Under the pieces are notes generated by a model that was not told the origin of the DNA, ran no database searches, and was given only the letters and a program-made list of their open reading frames with translations. Source: Dehalococcoidia bacterium (GTDB lineage: Bacteria; Chloroflexota; Dehalococcoidia; Lucifugimonadales; UBA3495). From it: DNA of 64,000 nucleotides. Positions 35,612-42,082 of the stretch are shown here, one piece after another; position 1 is the first letter of the stretch; every line of letters begins with the position of its first letter. Where the stretch lies: NCBI GenBank assembly GCA_022827095.1, contig JAJDTP010000004.1, positions 1 through 64,000 of the forward strand, read 5' to 3'. The position numbers and the translations under genes were made by a program.

Positions 35612-37114
35612 ATGCTCATCGCCGTCGCATTCGTCCTGATGGGGGTCATGTTCCTGGCCGGCATGTACGTGGCCGGGGCGTTGGGGTCGCTGGCGCTGAT
35701 CCTGCTCAACCTGTTCTCGGACAACCCGGTCTGGAACATCATGGGCAACCGGGCGTGGGAGACCAACACCAACGTCAACCTGGTGGCGATCCCGCTGTTC
35801 ATCCTCATGGGCGAGATCGTGCTGCGGGGCGGGTTCGCCGACCTGATGTACCGCGCCCTGTCGCGGTGGGTGGATTTCATTCCTGGCGGGCTGATGCACA
35901 CCAACATCGCGTCGTGCGCCGTTTTCGCTGCCTGCGCCGGCTCCAGCATCGCCACTGCCGCGACGGTGAGCCGGGTCGCGTTGCCCTCGTTCCGGGCGCA
36001 GGGGTACCAGGAGCGCTTGGTGGTTGGCTCGCTGGCGGCCGGCGGGACGCTGGGGATCCTGATTCCGCCCAGTATCCTGCTGGTGCTGTACGGACTGACG
36101 GTGGGCGAGTCCATCGGGCGGCTGTTCCTGGCGGGTTTCATCCCGGGGATACTGCTGGCGCTGGTGTTCATGCTGATGATCGGCGTGGCGTCGGTGATCT
36201 GGCCGGCCATCGCGCCGCGGCAGCAGCAGGGAAGGTTCTGGACCTGGGAGGGCTGGACAGAACGACTGTTGTTCACAGTGCTGATGGTGCCGGTGATGGC
36301 GCTGATCTTCATCGTGCTGGGCAGCATCTACTTCGGTTGGGCGACCCCTTCAGAGGCGGCGGGATTCGGCGTGGCCGGCGCGCTGGCGCTGGCGCTCATC
36401 TACAACTTCGTCCGTCTGTTCGCCGGAGATATCGCGGGGTTGCTGCTGCGGAGCGGCATCGCCGACCGGTTGTCGCCGGAGGTGCGCGGAACACTGGAGG
36501 GCTGGCGCGAGCAATACCGGTTCGACGGCCAGAGTTTCCGTAACTACTGCCGGTTCATGGGCACAATGACCCTGGAGTCCTGCGGTTCGGCGGCGCGCTC
36601 CTCGGCCATGATCCTGTTCATCCTCATGGCGGCGTTCACGCTTCAGTTCGCCTTCGCGTACCTGCGGATCTCCATCACCATGGCGGAATGGGTCGCCAGC
36701 TTCAACCTGACCACGGTGCAGTTGGTGCTGTTCCTAGTGGTGTTCTACCTGCTGCTGGGCACGTTCATGGAAGCGTATTCCATGATGCTGACCACGCTGC
36801 CCATAATTTCCCCGGTGCTCCGGGCCGCCGAGGTGGACCTGCTGTGGTTCGGGATCATTATGATCATCCTGCTGGAGGCCGCGCAGATCAGCCCGCCGCA
36901 GGGGTTGAGCCTCTACGTACTGCAGGGAGCGCGCCACGACGTGGCCCAACAGGAGGTGGCTGGTACGGGTCAGGTGGCTAGAACGGGCACCATCAACGAC
37001 GTGTACATCGGTGTGCTGCCGTTCATGGCCTGCATGGCAGTGGTGATCGGATTGATCATCGCGTTCCCCGACCTTGCCCTGTGGTTGCCGGACCAGATCA
37101 AGGGGCCGCGCTGA
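35612..37114 (+). CDS. TRAP transporter large permease (DctM family)
   Basis: 500 residues with 12 or more hydrophobic helices. DctM signatures: AIPLFILMGEIVLRGGFADLMY, CAVFAACAGSSIATAATVSRVALPSF, ERLVVGSLAAGGTLGILIPPSI and LYGLTVGESIGRLFLAGFIPG. The middle (residues 280-320) carries an inserted soluble loop. TRAP systems import carboxylates or sulfonates using a sodium gradient with a periplasmic DctP protein and a small DctQ subunit; neither is nearby, so the partners must be elsewhere. The last 25 bases of this gene are repeated 470 bp downstream. Confidence 0.92.
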   Translation: MLIAVAFVLMGVMFLAGMYVAGALGSLALILLNLFSDNPVWNIMGNRAWETNTNVNLVAIPLFILMGEIVLRGGFADLMYRALSRWVDFIPGGLMHTNIASCAVFAACAGSSIATAATVSRVALPSFRAQGYQERLVVGSLAAGGTLGILIPPSILLVLYGLTVGESIGRLFLAGFIPGILLALVFMLMIGVASVIWPAIAPRQQQGRFWTWEGWTERLLFTVLMVPVMALIFIVLGSIYFGWATPSEAAGFGVAGALALALIYNFVRLFAGDIAGLLLRSGIADRLSPEVRGTLEGWREQYRFDGQSFRNYCRFMGTMTLESCGSAARSSAMILFILMAAFTLQFAFAYLRISITMAEWVASFNLTTVQLVLFLVVFYLLLGTFMEAYSMMLTTLPIISPVLRAAEVDLLWFGIIMIILLEAAQISPPQGLSLYVLQGARHDVAQQEVAGTGQVARTGTINDVYIGVLPFMACMAVVIGLIIAFPDLALWLPDQIKGPR

Positions 37115-37607
37115 AGTCGGTACTGGTAAAATTGCGAGCAGTGGTAATGGGAGGAAGGACGTGACAACCACCACGGCAGAAGAACGCATCAGAGAGCTGC
37201 TTGAGGACGCCCGTCATATGCAGGCTGAAGCCCTTGAACGGCTTCAGGCTGGTGACACTCGTGACGCGGCCGAGAAGGCCTGGTGTGCGGCCAAGCGCGC
37301 CACGGACGCCTTGATTCTCACGATCACCGGCGAGGAGCCTGTGACGACATCTGCCACCTCGGACGGACTGGACAATCTGGCCCGTCAACGGCCTGAGACT
37401 CGATCACTGCAAGGTCGCTATTACAGCCGGCTCGGGCAACTGCACGGATCGTGCTTCTATGACGGGCGTTGCAACCAGGAAACCGAGCGCCGCATACGCG
37501 AGACAACGCAATACATTGACGACGCGGAGGCTCTCGCCAGCGGATAGGCGGCAGGGCGCATTGCCCGACGAACCGCATCGCTGGACCAGATCAAGGGGCT
37601 GCGCTGA
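37090..37607 (+). repeat. 25-bp direct repeat of the dctM 3' end flanking an inserted ORF
   Basis: Bases 37090-37114, the last codons of the TRAP permease (DQIKGPR-stop), recur at 37583-37607 as DQIKGLR-stop with a single mismatch. Between them lie 468 bp containing only the HEPN/PaREP1-like gene. This looks like an insertion or duplication that kept the permease end intact. Confidence 0.75.
37161..37547 (+). CDS. PaREP1/HEPN-like small helical protein
   Basis: 128 residues from GTG 37161, with GAGGAAGG upstream. The sequence is helical (EERIRELLEDARHMQAEALERL, DAAEKAWCAAKRATDALILTITG, then GRYYSRLGQLHGSCFYDG and RRIRETTQYIDDAEAL). The pattern of two helix pairs with a late LHG...YDG matches PaREP1-type members of the HEPN superfamily, which includes RNases and nucleotidyltransferase partners of toxin-antitoxin systems. 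A canonical RxxxxH catalytic motif is not evident. It lies between the 25-bp direct repeats, so it may be a mobile cassette. Confidence 0.6.
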   Translation: MTTTTAEERIRELLEDARHMQAEALERLQAGDTRDAAEKAWCAAKRATDALILTITGEEPVTTSATSDGLDNLARQRPETRSLQGRYYSRLGQLHGSCFYDGRCNQETERRIRETTQYIDDAEALASG

Positions 37608-37619
37608 TCTGACGGCCGT

Positions 37620-37647
37620 CCGGGGACGTATAGTGAGTAGTCCCCGG
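37620..37647 (+). promoter_or_regulatory. Hairpin overlapping the ribosome site of the disulfide reductase gene
   Basis: CCGGGGAC / GTCCCCGG is a perfect 8-bp stem with a 12-base loop. Its right arm runs into GGAGG, the only ribosome-binding site for the ATG at 37662, so folding could limit translation. Confidence 0.35.
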
Positions 37648-37661
37648 AGGTTTGCGTCGAC

Positions 37662-39074
37662 ATGCCAGCCCAATATGACATCGCCATTATCGGAGCCGGG
37701 TCGGCCGGGTTGACGGCGGCGCGGTTAGCGGCGCGACTCGGCAAGCGCGTGGCGCTCATCGAGGCCGAACGGGTGGGCGGCGACTGCACATGGACGGGGT
37801 GCGTGCCGAGCAAAGCGCTGCTGCACGCCGCGAAGGTGGCGCACACCGTCTGGAACGCAAGCCGGTACGGGATCACCTCCAAAGATCAGCAGGTCGAATT
37901 CGGCGCCGTGATGGGTCACGTGAAGGGAGCCATCGAGGCGGTCTTCGCCCAGGAGTCGCCGGAGACGCTGCGATCCGAGGGGATCGAGGTTCTGGAGGGC
38001 CGCGCCGAGTTCCAGGACGCCCGCACTTTGGCCCTCGGCCAGCAGGAGGTCTTGGCTCATCACTTTCTGATCTGCACGGGAGCGGCGCCGTTTGTGCCGC
38101 CGATCCCCGGATTGGAGGACACGCCGCACCTGACCTACGAGACGTTTTGGGATCTGACAGCGCTGCCGGACCAACTGGTCGTCATCGGAGGCGGCCCCAT
38201 CGGGTGCGAACTGGCGCAGGCGTGCCAGCGGTTGGGCTCTCGCGTGACCCTGGTGGAAGCGGCGGACCGACTGCTGCCCAACGACGAACCGGAAGCGAGC
38301 CAGGCCGTAGCCCAGGCGCTGCGGCAGGATGGGATCTGTTTGCGGCTTTCTTCGCCGGTGGAGTCAGTGGGCCGCAACGGCCACGGGCCCTGTGTCCTGG
38401 TCAGCGCCGGCGGCAGGACGATCAAAAGCGATGCCGTGCTGGTAGCCGTGGGGCGACGCGCCAGGGTGGACGGGCTGGGGCTCGAGCGGGTGGGTATCCA
38501 ACACAGCCCGCGGGGGATCGCGGTCGATGATTACCTGCGGACCAGCGTGAAGCGTATCTACGCGGCCGGCGACTGCGCGGGCGGGTTCCAGTTCACGCAC
38601 TACGCCGGTTTCCAGGGGGCGATGGCGGTGCGCAACATGCTGCTGCCCGGACGCTCCCGGGCGCGGCCACAGCATCCGCCCTGGGCGACCTTCACCGACC
38701 CGGAGGTGGCGCACTCTGGTCTCACCGAGGAACAGGCCCGGCAACGGTTTGGCGATAAGGTGCGGGTGTCGTTCCTGCCGATGGCGCAGGTGGACCGGGC
38801 GGTGACCGAGCACGCCACCGAGGGGTTCATCAAGGTGGTGCAGCGGAGTAACGGAAAGACTCTGGGCGCTACGGTAGTCGGCCAAAGGGCGGCGGAAACG
38901 CTGCAGGCGTGGACACTGGCCAGCGACAACGGGCTCAAAATGGCGGACGTCGCCCGCACGATGCAGGCGTATCCCTCCCTGGCGACGGGAAATCAGCAGC
39001 TGGCGTGGGAGGCATATCTGGGCGGGCTGACCGGCGGGGCGACCGGCCACGTCTTGCGTTGGCTGGCCCGTTAG
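37662..39074 (+). CDS. FAD-dependent pyridine nucleotide-disulfide oxidoreductase (class I, MerA/Lpd-like)
   Basis: 470 residues. FAD motif IIGAGSAGLTAARLAARLGKRVALIE, redox-active pair GGDCTWTGCVPSKAL (CxxxxC), NAD(P) motif VVIGGGPIGCELAQACQRLG, second FAD motif RIYAAGDC, and a C-terminal dimerisation domain (WATFTDPEVAHSGLTEEQA). The conserved His-Glu of lipoamide dehydrogenase (HAHPTxSE) is replaced by MQAYPSLATGNQQ, so it is not a normal Lpd; the group includes mercuric reductase-like and thiol reductases of unknown substrate. No lipoyl or mer genes are adjacent. Confidence 0.9.
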   Translation: MPAQYDIAIIGAGSAGLTAARLAARLGKRVALIEAERVGGDCTWTGCVPSKALLHAAKVAHTVWNASRYGITSKDQQVEFGAVMGHVKGAIEAVFAQESPETLRSEGIEVLEGRAEFQDARTLALGQQEVLAHHFLICTGAAPFVPPIPGLEDTPHLTYETFWDLTALPDQLVVIGGGPIGCELAQACQRLGSRVTLVEAADRLLPNDEPEASQAVAQALRQDGICLRLSSPVESVGRNGHGPCVLVSAGGRTIKSDAVLVAVGRRARVDGLGLERVGIQHSPRGIAVDDYLRTSVKRIYAAGDCAGGFQFTHYAGFQGAMAVRNMLLPGRSRARPQHPPWATFTDPEVAHSGLTEEQARQRFGDKVRVSFLPMAQVDRAVTEHATEGFIKVVQRSNGKTLGATVVGQRAAETLQAWTLASDNGLKMADVARTMQAYPSLATGNQQLAWEAYLGGLTGGATGHVLRWLAR

Positions 39075-39112
39075 CCGTCGCGAAGGCTGGGCCAAGTCGG
39101 CAGAGCGCCGCC

Positions 39113-39322
39113 TTACTTCCCAGCCAATTTCGCCCGGACTTCTTCAACTTCGGCGTTGCCCAGGATGCGGAACACGTTGATGCTTCGGTCCTCGACGGCT
39201 ACGCCCCGGAGAGCGTGGCGGCCGTTCTTCATCGTGACCAACTCCATGGAGTCCTCGGCAATGTCGACCTTCCGCTTGAGTTTGACTGAGTAGGCTTGCA
39301 GGGGCCATTCCATGATTTTCAC
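39113..39322 (-). CDS. Small protein, DUF5679-like but without zinc-ribbon cysteines
   Basis: 69 residues; GGAG lies 8 bases before the ATG. The middle reads LQAYSVKLKRKVDI and VTMKNGRHALRGV, then NVFRILG. This matches the layout of the small zinc-ribbon protein DUF5679 (YCVKCRxKxE, VTMKNGRPAxxG, CPVCGTxxFRIG), but every expected Cys is changed (S, L, A, D), so metal binding is lost. The C-terminal tail NAEVEEVRAKLAGK is extra. Convergent with the disulfide reductase gene. Confidence 0.6.
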   Translation of the reverse strand: MKIMEWPLQAYSVKLKRKVDIAEDSMELVTMKNGRHALRGVAVEDRSINVFRILGNAEVEEVRAKLAGK

Positions 39323-39525
39323 TCCGCTGATTGTGGTGGGTGCCGCGCCGACTGGAGAAGGGTTTTCTCGACGGCGCTGAGGTTTATTTTGCTGCCTGGG
39401 GCACGATGAGCCAGCATTGCTGGACAGTTTTACGCTAATCGTTGCTGATTCGCCAATACGGCATGATGCAACTTTTTAAATTTCTTGTATCAATCCTTAT
39501 CGATTGCGCCTGAAATTAGGGCCGG

Positions 39526-39840
39526 TTATACCGGTAGGCGACGGTCAATGAGCCGGGTCGCCTGTTCGCGAGCATATGCTACACGCAAAGCCGTCGCTTC
39601 GTCAAAGGGCTGATCCACTATCTCAGGGCCTTTTCAACGTCCTGGTTGGCGGCCTTTCACCCCGAACCGCCATTCCGGCGAAAGCCGGAATCCAGAACGT
39701 TCCGATCACAACGACCTCCTGGATTCCCGCGAAAGCGGGAATGACAGATTGACTTTAAAAAGGCCCTGCCACTATCTGCAATCCCATGGGCAGCCCGGCG
39801 TCGGACAGGTCGCTCAGCAGGAAACGGCTGCGAACCATTG
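39526..39840 (-). pseudogene. Amidase (GatA-like) C-terminal remnant split by a MITE
   Basis: Reading leftward, LLSDLSDAGLPMGLQIV is followed by a 145-bp element and then IVDQPFDEATALRVAYARE and QATRLIDRRLPV-stop (TAA at 39526-39528). Together they are the last ~50 codons of an amidase-signature enzyme. The upstream, catalytic part is absent; hsp20 and its terminator lie there instead. The stop and codon use are otherwise intact, so the MITE insertion is probably recent relative to the truncation. Confidence 0.8.
39624..39768. mobile_element. 145-bp MITE with inverted ends and 9-bp target duplication
   Basis: The element begins CAGGGCCTTTTCAA and ends with its near complement TTTAAAAAGGCCCTG. 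On both sides stands CCACTATCT (39615-39623 and 39769-39777), a perfect 9-bp target-site duplication within the amidase remnant. Inside are two further palindromes: CCGGCGAAAGCCGG and CCCGCGAAAGCGGG, each flanked by ATTC/GAAT. No transposase is encoded, so it is moved in trans. Confidence 0.9.
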
Positions 39841-39844
39841 TGCG

Positions 39845-39877
39845 ACAAAATGCGGGGCAGGTTTTCCGACCTGCCCC
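39845..39877 (-). terminator. Rho-independent terminator of hsp20
   Basis: On the minus strand GGGGCAGG / CCTGCCCC forms an 8-bp stem with an 8-base loop, followed by GCATTTTGTC, 30 bp after the hsp20 stop. Confidence 0.7.
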
Positions 39878-39906
39878 GGGTTGGCCGATGAGGGTCGTTG
39901 GCCGTT

Positions 39907-40392
39907 TTAGGCCGAGTCCGCGACCGCGACCGCGGTGTTGGAGATTTGCAGCCTGCGGGTCTGGGCGGTTTCGGCGACAGGCACTGTCACGGTGAGCACA
40001 CCGTGCTCCAAGGCGACGGAGGCGTCGTCCAGGTTGAGGTCGCTGGGGAGCCGGATGGCGCGGGAGAAACTGCCGAAGCGGCGCTCTCGCATCAGGCACT
40101 CCTCGCCCTCATGCCCAACTTCCGACTGGCGCGCGGCCTTGACGGAGAGCACCCGGTCGGGGCTGATGGACACGTCGACGTCATCCGCGGCGAAGCCGGG
40201 GAGGGACGCGTGGACGGTGAGCTGCTGCTCGTTGCGGCTCACGTCCATGGGGATGGACCAGGCCTCGCCGGCCTGCTCCACACCGCCATCCAGGGGGGCG
40301 CCCCAACGATGGGCTGCCCAGCGGGGACTGTTGAACAGGCGATTGAAATGGCGCATCTCGCGGAAGGGGTCAAATCGCTGCATGGTCGTCAT
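39907..40392 (-). CDS. Hsp20/alpha-crystallin small heat-shock protein
   Basis: 161 residues. N-terminus QRFDPFREMRHFNRLFNS is typical of bacterial Hsp20, followed by the alpha-crystallin domain from WSIPMDVSRNEQQLTVHASLPGF through EERRFGSF-type strand (RERRFGSFSRAIRLP) to HGVLTVTVPVAE. It binds unfolding proteins without ATP. GGAGG lies just upstream of the ATG. It is driven by a sigma-70-type promoter at 40463-40491 and is divergent from the cbpA-hspR-clpC genes. Confidence 0.95.
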   Translation of the reverse strand: MTTMQRFDPFREMRHFNRLFNSPRWAAHRWGAPLDGGVEQAGEAWSIPMDVSRNEQQLTVHASLPGFAADDVDVSISPDRVLSVKAARQSEVGHEGEECLMRERRFGSFSRAIRLPSDLNLDDASVALEHGVLTVTVPVAETAQTRRLQISNTAVAVADSA

Positions 40393-40462
40393 AATCTATC
40401 CTCCAGGGGCATCGGCTCACTGGCCGAGGGTCTTGTTGGCCGCTGTTTCGGCCTGTGATGTC

Positions 40463-40491
40463 ACTATACAAAGTTGATGTATTCTTGTCAA
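40463..40491 (-). promoter_or_regulatory. Promoter of hsp20
   Basis: On the minus strand TTGACA is followed after exactly 17 bases by TATAGT, a near-consensus sigma-70 promoter, about 70 bp before the hsp20 ATG. It shares the divergent region with the cbpA promoter; TCAAGT occurs at 40488 and again at 40511, a possible regulator (HspR) site. Confidence 0.75.
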
Positions 40492-40518
40492 GTATAACGT
40501 TGGAAGCCAATCAAGTTA

Positions 40519-40547
40519 TTGAACAGGAGCCCATCGTTTGATATGAT
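40519..40547 (+). promoter_or_regulatory. Promoter of cbpA/dnaJ-like gene
   Basis: TTGAAC, 17-base spacer, TATGAT, ending 36 bp before the ATG at 40584. Back-to-back with the hsp20 promoter. Confidence 0.65.
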
Positions 40548-40583
40548 GGGTTTACGACCAATTTAATGCAGGCAGGCGCCGCA

Positions 40584-41522
40584 ATGGCTAACCACTACGA
40601 CACACTGGGCGTACCGCGCAACGCCGACGAAAAAGAGATCCGGCAGGCGTACCGCCGGCTGGCGCGTCAGCATCACCCGGACGTCAATCCGGGGGACGAT
40701 GACGCAGCCGAGCGGTTCAAGACCATCAACGCCGCCTACGAGGTGCTGTCGGACGCGGACAAGCGGGAAAAGTACGACCGTTACGGGGACCGCTGGGAGC
40801 AGGCCGAGCACTTTGACCGGCAGGGGTTCGGTCAACAGGGCAACCCTGACTTCTCACAGTTCTTCCGGGGCGGCAGCTTCGGCGGAGGCGGCCCGGGCGG
40901 GTTCAGTTTCTCCACCGGAGGGGCGACGCTTTCGGACCTGCTGGGCGGGTTGGGCGGTTTCGCCTCCGACCTGGGCGGGAATATGGGCGAGCGGTTCCGG
41001 CCGCGGACGGCGGACGTGCCGGTGGAGATCACGCTGGAGGAGGCCGACCACGGAACAACCCGGCTGGTGAACCTGCCCGACGGGCGGCGGCTGGAGGTGA
41101 AGATTCCAGCCGGCATCGGCGACGGAGGCCGGGTGCACATCGCGGCGGGCAATAGCGCCGGCGGCGAGTTCAACCTGCTGGTCACGGTGCTGCCCCACGC
41201 CCGGTTCGAGCGCAAGGGCGACGATTTGCACACCACGGTGGACGTTCCGCTGGTGGACGCGGTGCTGGGCGGGTCGGCGACGGTGAAGACGCTGCGCGGG
41301 CAGATCGAGCTGACGCTGCCGCCGGAGACGCAGAACGGTCGGCGGTTCCGGCTGGCCGGCCAGGGCATGGCCCGGCTCAACGACCCGGAGAAGCGGGGCA
41401 ACCTGTACGCAGTGGTGAACGTGACCTTGCCCACCGACCTGACCGACGAGCAGCGCCAACTCTTCGAGCAACTACGGGAAGCCACCGTGGATTCCGGCTT
41501 TCGCCGGAATGACGGTGATTGA
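40584..41522 (+). CDS. DnaJ/CbpA-type co-chaperone
   Basis: 312 residues from ATG 40584, chosen because family members start MANHYDTLGV (an ATG 18 bases upstream is in frame). J domain with HPD (ARQHHPDVNPG), a Gly/Phe-rich linker (FRGGSFGGGGPGGFSF), then the two C-terminal peptide-binding domains (VPVEITLEEADHG, GRRLEVKIPAGI, LRGQIELTLPPETQNGRRFRLAGQG). No CxxCxGxG zinc finger, so it is CbpA-type. It stimulates Hsp70. The last eleven residues (VDSGFRRNDGD) are encoded by a palindromic repeat, indicating that the original stop was replaced. Confidence 0.93.
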   Translation: MANHYDTLGVPRNADEKEIRQAYRRLARQHHPDVNPGDDDAAERFKTINAAYEVLSDADKREKYDRYGDRWEQAEHFDRQGFGQQGNPDFSQFFRGGSFGGGGPGGFSFSTGGATLSDLLGGLGGFASDLGGNMGERFRPRTADVPVEITLEEADHGTTRLVNLPDGRRLEVKIPAGIGDGGRVHIAAGNSAGGEFNLLVTVLPHARFERKGDDLHTTVDVPLVDAVLGGSATVKTLRGQIELTLPPETQNGRRFRLAGQGMARLNDPEKRGNLYAVVNVTLPTDLTDEQRQLFEQLREATVDSGFRRNDGD

Positions 41523-41659
41523 CTCACGCGTACCCAGTTTCACACGGACTGTCATTGCGAGCGCAGCGCGGCAATCTCGTCAGGGCGACGGACGCCGCCA
41601 CGGGAACGGGATCGCCACGTCGCTGCGCTCCTCGCGATGACAAACTGGGTACGCATGAG
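41523..41659. repeat. 137-bp palindromic MITE-like element, copy 3
   Basis: Outer arms CTCACGCGTACCCAGTTT and AAACTGGGTACGCATGAG, inner arms TGTCATTGCGAG and CTCGCGATGACA, with CAATCTCG mirrored. It begins right after the cbpA stop and ends 52 bp before hspR. Outer arms resemble those of the element at 48928. Confidence 0.8.
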
Positions 41660-41711
41660 CGGTAATCGATAATGCCGGCAATGACGGTGTAGATGACAAG
41701 GAGCGGACGAG

Positions 41712-42077
41712 ATGACGCCGGAAAACAACTTCCCGACCGAACCCTGCTTCGTGATCAGCGTGGCCGCGCGCATGGTGGGGCTGCACGCCCAGACGCTACG
41801 CTACTACGAGCGCGTGGGGCTGGTGATGCCCTCACGCTCCGGCGGACGGCAGCGGCTGTACTCCATGGCCGACGTGGAGCGGCTGCGCCGGATCAAGACC
41901 TTTGTCGACGAGCTGGGCGTGAACCTGGCCGGCGCCGAGGTGGCCCTGAAACTCATCGACCGCATAACCGAGCTGGAAGGCCAGGTGGAAGCCCTGACCA
42001 ACGAAGTGGCCCGACTGCGCGCCGTGGAAACCACGTCCAGCGGCGGCAGGACACGCAATAACTCAAACCGGAGGTGA
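41712..42077 (+). CDS. hspR: MerR-family regulator, HspR-like
   Basis: 121 residues. The winged HTH (VISVAARMVGLHAQTLRYYERVGLVMPSR, RQRLYSMADVERLRRIKTF) followed by a coiled-coil (LKLIDRITELEGQVEALTNEVARL) matches HspR, the repressor of dnaK/clpB-type heat-shock operons in actinobacteria and relatives. Its position between a dnaJ-like gene and a Clp ATPase supports that role. Its TGA lies within the ribosome-site region of the Clp gene. A candidate binding site is the repeated TCAAGT in the hsp20/cbpA divergent promoter. Confidence 0.88.
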   Translation: MTPENNFPTEPCFVISVAARMVGLHAQTLRYYERVGLVMPSRSGGRQRLYSMADVERLRRIKTFVDELGVNLAGAEVALKLIDRITELEGQVEALTNEVARLRAVETTSSGGRTRNNSNRR

Positions 42078-42082
42078 CCGAT

